Assembly: GCF_943192915.1 (NCBI RefSeq)
Contig: NZ_CALPCD010000002.1
Span: forward strand, 233,937 to 297,936
Source: Anaerotardibacter muris
GTDB lineage: Bacteria; Actinomycetota; Coriobacteriia; Coriobacteriales; Eggerthellaceae
DNA: 64,000 bases
Direction: 5' to 3'
Shown here: one piece after another, positions 1 to 8,862 of the stretch
Numbering within the stretch: position 1 is the first letter of the stretch
Layout of the letters: each line of letters opens with the position of its first letter
Translations under genes and position numbers: made by a program
Notes under the pieces: generated by a model
Database searches by the model: none
Told to the model about the DNA's origin: nothing
What the model saw: only the letters and a program-made list of their open reading frames with translations

Positions 1-2438
1 TCCTGGCCGATGTCGAGCACCTGTTGTTCAGTGGTGACCGAATCGTCCATCTGCAAATAGAACATGAACATATCGTAGACTTGATTGTCGCTCGAAGAGG
101 AAGTGCTCGACACCATAGAGATGGTGGAGGTGCCATCGATCGCCGCCACATTGCCCACGCCTTCGATGCTCACTGCTGCATCCATGATGTCGTCAGCCAT
201 GGCAAACGCATCTTCTTTTTCCACATCTTCAGGCATGATCACCGTGACTGACATGTTCTTACCCGTCATAGTGGGAATCATGGTGATACCCATGTTCACC
301 ACACCGCCGATAGCCACTACCAAAAGCACCACCGAAACCGCCAACGGAATGACCTTATGCTTCAGGAAGAAGTTGAGCGAACGGCCATAGGATTCTTGGA
401 GCTTCTCGAACCACTTGTTCTGGCGCGGTACATAATTGCGGAACACGAAACGCGAAAGGCTGGGCACCAACGTGAGCGCCACCACGAGCGATGCGCACAA
501 CACGTAAGCGATGGTAAGCGCGAAGGGCAGCATCAGCTGATTCACGATGCCCGTAGTGAACACGATGGGCAAGAATACGCAGATGGTGGTCAACGTTGAA
601 GCGATGACCGCGCCAGTGATCTGCTTAGCGCCCTGGACCGCCGCGCGCTGCGCTGGGATGCCGCGACCGCGTAGACGATAGATGTTCTCCAACACGATGA
701 TGGAATTGTCCACCAGCATACCAATGGCCAGTGCGATACCGCCCAAGGACATGATGTTGAGCGAGATGCCCGAGAAATACATGAGCAGCAGTGCCACCAG
801 CACCGAGAACGGGATGGAGAACGCAACGATAAGGGTGGGCTTCCAACTGCGCAGGAAGATAGCCAAAACGATGATGGCCAGGAATGCGCCGAGCAAGAGC
901 GACTGCAAGATGGAATTGATGTAGAGCGAGATGTACGATCCTTGGTCGCTGACGATATCGAGCGTAAGGCCAGGATAAGACTCGCGCAGCTTTTCGGCCT
1001 CTTCACGGCACGCATTGGAGATATCGCTCGTAGATGCGGTCGAACTCTTGAATACGGTCAGACAGGTACCTTCGGCGCCATTCAAGCGCATGTAGGCATC
1101 GCCCACATTGTCCACCAGCGTGATATCAGCCACGTCTTCAAGGCGGATCTCACCCACATTATCAAGATCGACCAGCATGAGGTTGCGCAGCTCATCAAGG
1201 CTGGCGATGTTCGTGCCCACCTGCAAGAGCCACTGTTCGTCGTCGGTGGAGTTGCCCAGATAGCCCGCAGGCATCGAGAAGTCTTGAGCCTTGATCAGAC
1301 TGGCGAGCGTGTTCTTGTCCACCAGAGCATCGATGTTCGCCGAACTGATGGCCTTATCACGCGCATCTTCATACTGCGCCTGAGCTTCATCGAGCTGCGT
1401 CTTGCTCTGCTCGAGCGTGCTGAGCGCCGCAGCAAGCTGCGCCGATCCGCTGCCGAATTGGCTCGCTGCGCTCAAACCGCCCGCTTCTGCTGCAGCCAAT
1501 TGATTCTGATAGGTAGAAAGCTCTCCCGTTGCCTTGGTGAGCTGCTCTTGAAGAGCTGCGATCTGCTGATTCAGCGCAGGCTTCATAGCTTCGGGGGCCG
1601 CCGCAAGCTGAGCCTGCAGCGATTGGATCTGCGCATTCAATGCCGCGACCTGCGCGGTACCCGAAGAGACTGCCAAGGTAAGGCCCGAGATGGTCTGACC
1701 CAGCTGATCAGTGGTAGTTTTCTCGGTAGAGGCAAGATCTTCCTGCTGCTTCTTCAATGCAGATTCTGCGCTGGTCAGTTGAGACTTGCCTTCATCGATG
1801 GACTTCTTCGCATCGGAAAGTTCCGAGTTCACGCTCGAGAGCAAACGGTTATTGATGTCTTCGATCTTGGATTCGTTCAGGCGCACTTCGACCGACTGAT
1901 TCACCGCGCCCACCACAGAAACATCCGCCACGCCATTGATGCGCTCGAAAGCAGGTGCCAGCGTACTCTCAGAGAAATCAGAAAGTTCGTAGATGTCCTT
2001 GCCGTCATACGAACAGGCGATATAGAGCGTGGCCATCATGTCCATGCTCATCTCCATGTAATTAGGTGAACCCGCCGTTTCGGGCAGCAGGGACTGAACC
2101 TCGTTCACCGCTGACGACACCTTCACCATGGCTGAATCCATATCGGCGCCGTCCTCGAATTCGAGCACGACCATGGAATAGTTGTTAGCGCTTTGCGACT
2201 GGATCTCGGACACGCCGTTGACCTTCGAGAGTGCATCTTCGAGGACATCGGTCACTTCGACCTCCACCTTTTCGGCGCTAGCGCCAGGGTCGGTGGTGAT
2301 GACCATAAGATAGGGAATGTCCATTTCGGGCAGCAGATCGGTCTTCATCTTGCTGACCGAGACACCACCGAGGATAAGTGCGATAATGACCGCAACGACG
2401 ATGATATAGGGACGCTTAACGCTAAATTTTGAGAGCAT
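1..2438 (-). CDS. RND-family efflux transporter, inner-membrane permease (3' end beyond window)
   Basis: Reading from ATG at 2438 gives an open frame of 812 codons that runs off the left edge, so the C-terminus is missing. It begins with a transmembrane segment (about residues 10-28) followed by the porter motif DLLPEMDIPY. The RND TM4 signature GGIALAMGMLVDNSI and a following LRGRGIPAQRAA loop lie further on, matching the HAE1/AcrB family of proton-driven exporters. The first porter region (about residues 195-375) is replaced or expanded by a Gln/Ala-rich coiled coil (for example QIQSLQAQLAA), a variant of Gram-positive RND proteins. No membrane-fusion or outer-membrane partner is visible in the window. 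The substrate cannot be told from the sequence. A DUF308 gene lies upstream on the same strand, but a repeat element separates the two. Confidence 0.9.
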   Translation of the reverse strand, partial: MLSKFSVKRPYIIVVAVIIALILGGVSVSKMKTDLLPEMDIPYLMVITTDPGASAEKVEVEVTDVLEDALSKVNGVSEIQSQSANNYSMVVLEFEDGADMDSAMVKVSSAVNEVQSLLPETAGSPNYMEMSMDMMATLYIACSYDGKDIYELSDFSESTLAPAFERINGVADVSVVGAVNQSVEVRLNESKIEDINNRLLSSVNSELSDAKKSIDEGKSQLTSAESALKKQQEDLASTEKTTTDQLGQTISGLTLAVSSGTAQVAALNAQIQSLQAQLAAAPEAMKPALNQQIAALQEQLTKATGELSTYQNQLAAAEAGGLSAASQFGSGSAQLAAALSTLEQSKTQLDEAQAQYEDARDKAISSANIDALVDKNTLASLIKAQDFSMPAGYLGNSTDDEQWLLQVGTNIASLDELRNLMLVDLDNVGEIRLEDVADITLVDNVGDAYMRLNGAEGTCLTVFKSSTASTSDISNACREEAEKLRESYPGLTLDIVSDQGSYISLYINSILQSLLLGAFLAIIVLAIFLRSWKPTLIVAFSIPFSVLVALLLMYFSGISLNIMSLGGIALAIGMLVDNSIIVLENIYRLRGRGIPAQRAAVQGAKQITGAVIASTLTTICVFLPIVFTTGIVNQLMLPFALTIAYVLCASLVVALTLVPSLSRFVFRNYVPRQNKWFEKLQESYGRSLNFFLKHKVIPLAVSVVLLVVAIGGVVNMGITMIPTMTGKNMSVTVIMPEDVEKEDAFAMADDIMDAAVSIEGVGNVAAIDGTSTISMVSSTSSSSDNQVYDMFMFYLQMDDSVTTEQQVLDIGQ

Positions 2439-2640
2439 GAAAGGCCACGGCACCTTTGGGAATGCGGGAACAGGAGTGCGTTTAAGCTGCGTTTAGGTCC
2501 TCTTCATTCTGCCACATTTCGCGTGCGCTTTCCCGCGCATCCTCCACCCCGCCCACGAACGGCAAGGGGGGGGTGAACGGTGAAGAGGAAGGCGAGTGCC
2601 CGAACAATTTGGGGCCGGTCCTTATCTTGTCTGGCCGTAA

Positions 2641-2689
2641 TTGGGGACGGGTTCATTTCTGTCCGGGACAAAAATGAACCCGTCCCCAA
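2641..2689. repeat. GGGGACGGG palindromic repeat, copy A
   Basis: Perfect 18-bp inverted repeat: arm 2641-2658 (GGGGACGGGTTCATTT core) and arm 2672-2689, around a 13-nt loop that itself contains TGTCC-G-GGACA. It lies about 30 nt downstream of the DUF308 gene. A degraded half-copy (GGGGCCGGTCC...GTCTGGCC) precedes it at about 2610-2637. It is the simplest member of the family described in the findings. Confidence 0.85.
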
Positions 2690-2719
2690 TTGTGCTTGCG
2701 CACTGATAGGTGCGATGGC

Positions 2720-3250
2720 CTAGACAGGTTGGTAGCCGCTGAATCCAGCGGCGATGAGCGTTGCGCCACGGATGATAGCGAAGACCGCGATGAATACCAC
2801 CAAGGTTTCAGGGAAGATGAAGAACATGATGCCGATGATAAGGCTGAGGATGGCCGAGACCAAACCCACGCCCCAGATCGAACCGAGCTGCTTGCGCATT
2901 GCTACGATGCTGAAGATCTCGACGATCGCGTAAGCGATCACGAACGAGCCGATGAGCCACGGAAGCACATAGGCGGTGGCCAGCGGATGGATGACGAACA
3001 TCAAGCCGATGATGATGTCCAAGATACCGTAAGCGATATACCAACCAGTCAGCTTCTGGATCTTGCGCTCACGGAAATAGGAAACGAAGTTCACCACGCC
3101 TGCGAAGATGAATCCAGCACCTGCCACGAACGTGACACTGAGCAGCGTAAGTCCTGGGTAGAAGGCGCACAAGATACCGAAGAAGATGAGCAATACGCCT
3201 GGGACGATGATCGACCAGTTCTTGTCTTTTTTCACTGCATTGGAAGCCAT
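2720..3250 (-). CDS. DUF308/HdeD-family membrane protein
   Basis: Integral membrane protein of 176 residues with about six hydrophobic helices and very short loops. Examples are IIVPGVLLIFFGILCAFYPG near the N-terminus and SAILSLIIGIMFFIFPETLV near the C-terminus. The repeated pattern helix-GI-x-FP-x-T is typical of DUF308, the family of E. coli HdeD, which is linked to acid resistance. The start at 3250 is preferred because AGAGGA lies five bases upstream; an in-frame ATG nine codons earlier has no such site. The gene stands alone, divergent from proC. The biochemical role of the family is unknown. Confidence 0.85.
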   Translation of the reverse strand: MASNAVKKDKNWSIIVPGVLLIFFGILCAFYPGLTLLSVTFVAGAGFIFAGVVNFVSYFRERKIQKLTGWYIAYGILDIIIGLMFVIHPLATAYVLPWLIGSFVIAYAIVEIFSIVAMRKQLGSIWGVGLVSAILSLIIGIMFFIFPETLVVFIAVFAIIRGATLIAAGFSGYQPV

Positions 3251-3503
3251 GATTCCTCTTTTCGCCATAACGCACATGCCACAAGGTCTTTGTCACGGTC
3301 ATGCGATGTTCTTTCAGGAAGGGACATGTGGCTGCCGAATAGCCACTTCCCCTGTGAACAGCCTATCAGGCAACCATGCTCGCAATCAGACGCCAGCGAA
3401 GCGTTCACGGTCTTGAAAGAAAAGTGTTGCCAAAGAGTAAGAAAGTCGCAGAGTGTGCGCGCTATCATTAATGCTACGAAAAGAACCTTTCGAAGGAGGA
3501 ACC

Positions 3504-4298
3504 ATGAGGCTTGGTTTCATCGGATGCGGGAACATGGCGAAGGCCATCATCCAAGGGATCCTGGCAAAGGGCCTAGTAGCGCCCGAGGATATCTTGGCAT
3601 CGAACACCACTCAAGCTCATGCGGATGCCACTGCTGCAGCGCTGGGCATTCAAGCGACCACCGACAATACCCGTGTTGCGGGCGAGTCTGACATCGTCTT
3701 TCTGAGCGTGAAGCCCCAACAGTACGAAAGCGTCATCGATCAGGTGAAGGACAACCTGCATGAGTGCCAGATAGTAGTGAGCATAGCGCCGGGCAAGACG
3801 CTCGCATGGTTGAGCGACAAGATCGCTCGCCCCGTGAAGCTGGTACGCGCGATGCCGAACACTCCTGCTGTGGTAGGCGAAGGCATCACCACGTTCTGCG
3901 TAGGCGACCTTACCACGCCCGAAGATACGAAGATCGTAAAAGAGCTGCTCGAGAGCTTCGGTTTGGCTATCGAATTGAAGGAATCTCTGATGGATGCGGC
4001 AAGTGCGGTAGGCGGAAGCACTCCAGCATTCGCTTATATGTTCATCGAAGCGCTGGCTGATGGCGGCGTAGCCGAAGGGCTGCCGCGCGAACAAGCACGC
4101 ACGATCGCAGCTCAGGCGGTACTCGGAAGTGCGAAGATGGTGCTGGAGTCGGGCAAGCATCCCGCGCAGTTGAAAGACGAAGTCTGCTCTCCTGGCGGTT
4201 CGACCATCGCCGGCGTACAAGAGCTGGAATGTGGTGCTTTCGATGGCACTACCATGAGCGCAGTCCAGGCCACGGTTGCCAAGGCGCGCAGCCTCTAG
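3504..4298 (+). CDS. proC: Pyrroline-5-carboxylate reductase
   Basis: Catalyses the last step of proline synthesis, NAD(P)H reduction of 1-pyrroline-5-carboxylate to L-proline, in the cytosol. The protein has 264 residues, normal for the family. The N-terminal Rossmann motif is GFIGCGNMAKAI, and the mid-region VRAMPNTPAVVGEG is typical of P5CR. The C-terminal dimerisation helices include GGSTPAFAYMFIEALADGG, followed by the P5CR signature CSPGGSTIAGVQELE. The start is fixed by AGGAGGA six bases before ATG 3504. The gene stands alone, with no proA/proB neighbours in the window. Confidence 0.96.
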   Translation: MRLGFIGCGNMAKAIIQGILAKGLVAPEDILASNTTQAHADATAAALGIQATTDNTRVAGESDIVFLSVKPQQYESVIDQVKDNLHECQIVVSIAPGKTLAWLSDKIARPVKLVRAMPNTPAVVGEGITTFCVGDLTTPEDTKIVKELLESFGLAIELKESLMDAASAVGGSTPAFAYMFIEALADGGVAEGLPREQARTIAAQAVLGSAKMVLESGKHPAQLKDEVCSPGGSTIAGVQELECGAFDGTTMSAVQATVAKARSL

Positions 4299-4421
4299 GC
4301 CCAGCAGTCTCCAAGCTCGAACTCCCTATGTGCCAGCAAGGCAGGGTTTAGCCTAGTTCGCCACCAACCCTGTCACGGCTATGATTATTTTGTGCACGCG
4401 CACGGAACTGAAAACGCTTTA

Positions 4422-4448
4422 TTAGCACTCTACCTATTAGAGTGCTAA
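4422..4448 (+). promoter_or_regulatory. CIRCE operator (HrcA binding site) upstream of htpG
   Basis: The sequence reads TTAGCACTC, nine bases, GAGTGCTAA, an exact match to the CIRCE consensus bound by the heat-shock repressor HrcA. It lies about 97 bp upstream of the htpG start. A weak promoter fits around it: CTGAAA at 4408-4413, 17 bases, then TACCTA at 4431-4436. The operator would cover the -10. HrcA itself is not in the window. Confidence 0.95.
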
Positions 4449-4545
4449 TTTCTTTAGTGACAAAAAAGTGGGTAAGAAGGGCCGCCCCCCGATCCGTCCC
4501 AACATATCCACACCAGCGAACGAACGAAGCAAGAAAGGACCGTGG

Positions 4546-6450
4546 ATGAAACAGTTTAAGACCGAGAGCAAGAAACTGCTCGACTTGATGATCAACTCGA
4601 TCTACACCAACCGCGAGATCTTCCTACGCGAACTGATCTCTAACGCATCGGATGCGGTCGATAAGCTCTATTTCAAGAGCCTGACCGATTCTTCCATCAC
4701 GGTATCCAAGGACGACCTGTTCATCACCGTTTCCTTCGACCGCGATGAACGCACCATCACCGTCGAAGACTCGGGCATCGGCATGACCAAGGCCGAGCTT
4801 GAAGAGAACCTTGGCACCATCGCTCATTCGGGAAGCCAGCAATTCAAAGCCGAGAACGAAGAGCAACAAGGCAAAGATGTCGACATCATCGGTCAGTTCG
4901 GCGTGGGCTTCTATTCCGCCTTCATGGTTGCCAAGAAGGTTACAGTGAACACGCGCGCATGGGGCGCCGATGAATCTTGGAGCTGGACCAGCGATGGCAT
5001 CGAAGGTTACTCCATCAAGAAGGGCAAGAAAGAGACGCACGGCACGCAGATAGTGCTGGAACTGAAGGACAACACCGAAGAAGAGGATTTCGACCTGTTC
5101 CTCTCCGAACCACAGCTGAAAAGCCTGATCAAGCGCTACAGCAACTACGTGCGCTATCCCATCAAGATGGAATGTCAGAAGTCCGTCGAGATGCCCAAGC
5201 CCGAAGATGCAGGCGATGACTATCAGCCGCAATACGAAACGGTCACCGAAGTGGAGACCATCAACTCGATGATCCCCATCTGGAAGCGCCGCAAATCTGA
5301 AGTGAGCCAAGAAGAATACGACGAATTCTACAAGTCAGATTTCCACGACTACGCCAATCCCTTGCGCACTATCTCCATACACGCCGAAGGCACCTTGGCC
5401 TACGATGCGCTGCTGTTCATCCCGAGCCACGCACCTTACGACCTATATAGTAAGGACTACAAGAAGGGCCTGGCGCTCTACACCTCCAACGTGCTGATCA
5501 TGGAGAAGTGCGAGGAGCTGCTGCCTGATTATTTCAACTTCGTGCGCGGCGTGGTAGACAGCCAGGACCTGACGCTGAACATCTCACGCGAGACCCTGCA
5601 GCACAACGGCCAGCTGCGTGCCATCGCCCAAAAGCTTGAGAAGAAGATCAAGTCCGACCTACTGAAGATGCTCGAAGATGACCGTGAGGCATACGAGAAC
5701 TTCTTCAAGGACTTCGGTCGCGGCATCAAATACGGTATCTATTCAAGCTATGGTATGGATGCGGACAAGCTCTCTGATCTGCTGCTGTTCTATTCAGCGA
5801 CCGAAAAGAAGATGGTCACGCTAGCGGAATACCTGGAAAAGGCTGCCGAAGACCAGAAGTCCATCTTCTATGCGGTGGGCGAATCGGTCGATCGCCTGGC
5901 GAAGATGCCCATCGTGAAGAGCGTCATGAACAAAGGCTACGACGTGCTGCTGTGCACCGAAGACGTGGATGAATTCTGTCTGATGGCCATGAATAGCTTC
6001 GATGAGCGTCCTCTGAAGAACGTGGCTGGCGGCGATCTGGATCTAGAGACCGAAGACGAAAAGGAAGCAGCCGAGGCGATCACCAAGGAGAACGAATCGC
6101 TCTTCACCGCCATGGCTGAAGCGCTCGATGGAGCCGTGAAGCGCGTTGCTGTTTCTACGCGCCTTTCCGAAACGCCTGCAGCCGTTACCACCGAAGGGCC
6201 GATCTCACTCGAGATGGAGCGCATGATGGCCATGGGCCCTGATGGTGAGCGTATCAAAGCCGATCGCGTATTGGAGCTGAACCCACAGCATCCCATCTTC
6301 GAAGTGCTGAAGAAAGCTCAGGAGGCTGGCGATTCTGAAAAGGTATCCCTCTATTCCACCATCCTCTACAACCAAGCATTGATCGTGGAGAACATGCCCA
6401 TAGATGACCCAGTTGCCTACGCGCAAGCGGTCACATCCCTGATGGAATAA
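4546..6450 (+). CDS. htpG: Chaperone protein HtpG (Hsp90)
   Basis: Bacterial Hsp90, an ATP-driven dimeric chaperone of the cytosol, 634 residues as usual for the family. The N-terminal GHKL ATPase domain shows NREIFLRELISNASDAVDKL, EDSGIGMT and QFGVGFYSAFMVA. The middle domain includes YDLYSKDYKKGLALYTSNV and NISRETLQHN, where the catalytic-loop Arg lies. The C-terminal dimerisation domain follows. The frame is open 26 codons further upstream, but ATG 4546 (MKQFKTESKKLLDLM) matches family N-termini and has AGAAAGGA before it. Expression is probably HrcA-controlled through the CIRCE at 4422. The gene ends one base before repeat copy B, which probably acts as its terminator. Confidence 0.97.
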   Translation: MKQFKTESKKLLDLMINSIYTNREIFLRELISNASDAVDKLYFKSLTDSSITVSKDDLFITVSFDRDERTITVEDSGIGMTKAELEENLGTIAHSGSQQFKAENEEQQGKDVDIIGQFGVGFYSAFMVAKKVTVNTRAWGADESWSWTSDGIEGYSIKKGKKETHGTQIVLELKDNTEEEDFDLFLSEPQLKSLIKRYSNYVRYPIKMECQKSVEMPKPEDAGDDYQPQYETVTEVETINSMIPIWKRRKSEVSQEEYDEFYKSDFHDYANPLRTISIHAEGTLAYDALLFIPSHAPYDLYSKDYKKGLALYTSNVLIMEKCEELLPDYFNFVRGVVDSQDLTLNISRETLQHNGQLRAIAQKLEKKIKSDLLKMLEDDREAYENFFKDFGRGIKYGIYSSYGMDADKLSDLLLFYSATEKKMVTLAEYLEKAAEDQKSIFYAVGESVDRLAKMPIVKSVMNKGYDVLLCTEDVDEFCLMAMNSFDERPLKNVAGGDLDLETEDEKEAAEAITKENESLFTAMAEALDGAVKRVAVSTRLSETPAAVTTEGPISLEMERMMAMGPDGERIKADRVLELNPQHPIFEVLKKAQEAGDSEKVSLYSTILYNQALIVENMPIDDPVAYAQAVTSLME

Positions 6451-6451
6451 C

Positions 6452-6558
6452 GGGGACGGGTTCATTTCTGTCCGGGACACTTTGGGGACAGGCTCAGAAT
6501 CCTATTCGGGGACTGAGCCTGTCCCTTTTTTGTCACGGACAGAAATGAACCCGTCCCC
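6452..6558. repeat. Nested palindromic repeat, copy B (terminator-like)
   Basis: Two nested inverted repeats. The outer arms are perfect over 22 bp (6452-6473 and 6537-6558; GGGGACGGGTTCATTTCTGT core). The inner arms are perfect over 13 bp (GGGACAGGCTCAG at 6485-6497, CTGAGCCTGTCCC at 6513-6525) and are followed by a run of six T. The inner hairpin plus T-run is a canonical intrinsic terminator, placed one base behind the htpG stop codon. Confidence 0.88.
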
Positions 6559-6688
6559 CGAAGCGAGCATTTTTTCGTTATACATGAACAAAGCGTGGGA
6601 TTTTCGCATTTTCACTACAAATTCGGAGTAGAATGGTGCCCAGTTCAATGAATGATTTCTAGTAGCGAAGACACACGAAAGACCGACC

Positions 6689-8770
6689 ATGCCTCAAGAT
6701 CATCATTCTTCACGCCCCCATCGTCGCCCTTCCCCTACGCGTCGTCGTCCAGAACGGCGATCGGTCGAACGCGAAGTGGTCCAGAGCGATGAGTTGTCAT
6801 CAACGAGCGGTGCGCGTCTGATCTCGAGCGAAAATCCCTACGATCCCAGCATGAACCCTCATGCATCCGCATCCTTCTCGGCGGTTTCGGGCGCAGGTGC
6901 CCCACATCCTAAATCTCCCGCAGGTCGCGCGCGCCAGCAATACGAGGCCAGCAAGACAGGCGACATCCCTCGTGTTACCGTGAATTCCGAATTACCGCCT
7001 TCTTATACAGGCGAACACCCCGCCGTTGCAGGCAGGCATGCTGCAGTTGCCCCCGACCAGCCCACTGGTACGGGAAGACACGCAGCGATCGGCCGCGGAC
7101 AAACGAACCCCGCAGCTCATCGCACCGGCGGCATTCCGCGTGTTGCCGCAAGCGTCAGCTCGACAAGCCCGCAAAACCCCAACGCTACTGGACAGACTCC
7201 TCGCGTGGCAGCTCACGCGAATCCTCACCCTTCGCGCACAGGGCAGCAGGCACCTGTCATGGGCACGCACACCGAAGCGCCTAAGCGCTCTCCGCAACAA
7301 CCCGTCCAACCAGCCACCCACGGCTCTCTGCAGCAGCCAACTCAACAGCTTGCCCAGCAGCCAGTACAAGGCCCTGAAAGCACCAGTTCTTTCATCCCTG
7401 CTACTGCACAGCTGAACAGCGATCCTCATTCAACGGGTGCCCATCAAGCCTATCAAGACTACACAGCCGCAAGCGGCCGCTATAAAGCGCGCCCTCATGT
7501 GAACGCTGGCAAGCCAGGCCATGGCAACGACCGCAGCCAAAGCGTTCACGCTGGTCAGGGGGGCACGGGAAGTTTCCTGCCCGTTAATGCCCAAGCGCAG
7601 CATTCCCGCCGTCGCAAGAAGGGCATACCTCGCGTCGTCGCCATCGTTGCTATCGCTATCGCAGTGGTCTTCGGCGGCTGCTTCGCATTCAATCAGATCG
7701 TCTACGCTGGCCCCATCGAGGCTACGGTCAATGGTGAGAAGGTAACGCTTCAGGGCAGTGAACGCTCCATCGAAGGACTGCTCGACAACAACATCGTCAG
7801 CGTGACGCCCGGCAATTATGTAGCGGTAGACAACTCGATCATCCGCGAAGGAGATGGCCAGCGCTGCAGCGCGCTGATCAACGAACAGCAGGTCGACTTG
7901 AATGCCCATATCAACGAAGGCGATTCTGTAGTGGTCTCTAACGGCGGCGATGTGATGGAAGAATATGTCGATTCCGCCCCCACTGTCTTGCCCGCAAGCT
8001 ATACGCGTGAAGGAGATTGGGGTGCGCTCCATGTCTTCTTGCCTGGTCAGGATGGCGAAATGGTAACGCGTACGGGTTCTGAATCGGGCATCACCGTCGA
8101 TCAGGTGACCAAAGAGAAGATCGACGAACGCCTGGTCTACTACAACGCGGATACGAACGGTAAAAAGGTGATCGCGCTCACATTCGACGATGGTCCTTGG
8201 GATGGATCCACCGAGCAGATCCTTGACATCCTGAAAGAGAACGGCGCGAAAGCAACCTTCTACACCATCGGCAATCAGGTTTCCGAACATTCCGATTCCA
8301 TCAAGCGCATGGCCAGCGAAGGCCACGAGATCGCAACCCACACGTGGGACCATGCGGATGGTTCTGGCAAAGGTGTCTCGCTCGACTTGATGAGCACCAC
8401 TGAACGTCAACAAGAAGTTGAGGAGGGTCTTGCCGTGATCGAAGAGATATCGGGCAAAGCGGGAAGCCTCTTCTTCCGCGCACCCGGCGGCAACTTCGGA
8501 CAAGACACCGCATCCGATCTGATGGCCCTGATCGATGGCGAGATCGGCTGGAACGTAGACACCGAAGATTGGCGCAGACCAGGCGCAGATGTCATCGCTG
8601 AGCGCATCAAGAGCGTCCAGCCTGGCGGCATCGTATTGATGCACGATGGCGGCGGCGACCGATCCCAGACCGTTGCAGCTCTGCGTGAAGCGCTCCCCTA
8701 CCTGAAGAGCCAGGGCTATGAATTCGTCACCATCTCTGAACTGATCGAACAATACCCCTACCAACAATAG
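6689..8770 (+). CDS. Membrane-anchored polysaccharide deacetylase (NodB/CE4 family) with long repetitive N-terminus
   Basis: A 693-residue protein in three parts. Residues 1-310 are a disordered cytoplasmic region rich in Pro, Gln and Thr, with recurring TGxxPRV motifs (TGDIPRV, TGGIPRV, TGQTPRV). A transmembrane anchor follows at about 313-335. The extracellular part has a small beta-rich domain (about 340-490) and a C-terminal NodB domain (about 490-690). The CE4 motifs are present: TFDDGP, a second motif HTWDH in place of the usual HSxxH, RAPGG, WNVDTEDW and LMHDGG. The family removes acetyl groups from peptidoglycan or other N-acetylated sugars using a divalent metal. The exact substrate is unknown. 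It is transcribed alone and followed by the amino-acid ABC operon. Confidence 0.92.
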   Translation: MPQDHHSSRPHRRPSPTRRRPERRSVEREVVQSDELSSTSGARLISSENPYDPSMNPHASASFSAVSGAGAPHPKSPAGRARQQYEASKTGDIPRVTVNSELPPSYTGEHPAVAGRHAAVAPDQPTGTGRHAAIGRGQTNPAAHRTGGIPRVAASVSSTSPQNPNATGQTPRVAAHANPHPSRTGQQAPVMGTHTEAPKRSPQQPVQPATHGSLQQPTQQLAQQPVQGPESTSSFIPATAQLNSDPHSTGAHQAYQDYTAASGRYKARPHVNAGKPGHGNDRSQSVHAGQGGTGSFLPVNAQAQHSRRRKKGIPRVVAIVAIAIAVVFGGCFAFNQIVYAGPIEATVNGEKVTLQGSERSIEGLLDNNIVSVTPGNYVAVDNSIIREGDGQRCSALINEQQVDLNAHINEGDSVVVSNGGDVMEEYVDSAPTVLPASYTREGDWGALHVFLPGQDGEMVTRTGSESGITVDQVTKEKIDERLVYYNADTNGKKVIALTFDDGPWDGSTEQILDILKENGAKATFYTIGNQVSEHSDSIKRMASEGHEIATHTWDHADGSGKGVSLDLMSTTERQQEVEEGLAVIEEISGKAGSLFFRAPGGNFGQDTASDLMALIDGEIGWNVDTEDWRRPGADVIAERIKSVQPGGIVLMHDGGGDRSQTVAALREALPYLKSQGYEFVTISELIEQYPYQQ

Positions 8771-8862
8771 CGGGCAAAAAGGGTCACACCCCCGTTTGTC
8801 CACTCCAAACCGTGCGACTTTCGTTTTATACTAAGTGAACTGTAAGAAACGAAAGGAACGCT

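Noticed and set aside
942..2069. 375-residue open frame on the plus strand
   Set aside because: Antisense to the RND pump, whose porter and TM4 motifs are present on the minus strand.
2690..3691. 333-residue open frame on the plus strand
   Set aside because: It runs antisense through the DUF308 gene and out of frame into proC; its acidic, His-rich product has no domain.
6502..6690. 62-residue minus-strand frame with a MNPSP-like tail
   Set aside because: Its end is translated repeat element B. Similar short tails (RTEMNPSP) appear wherever a repeat arm is read through, so they are not genes.
7430..8803. 457-residue open frame on the minus strand
   Set aside because: Antisense to the polysaccharide deacetylase, whose CE4 motifs are clear. 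The antisense product has no recognisable motif.
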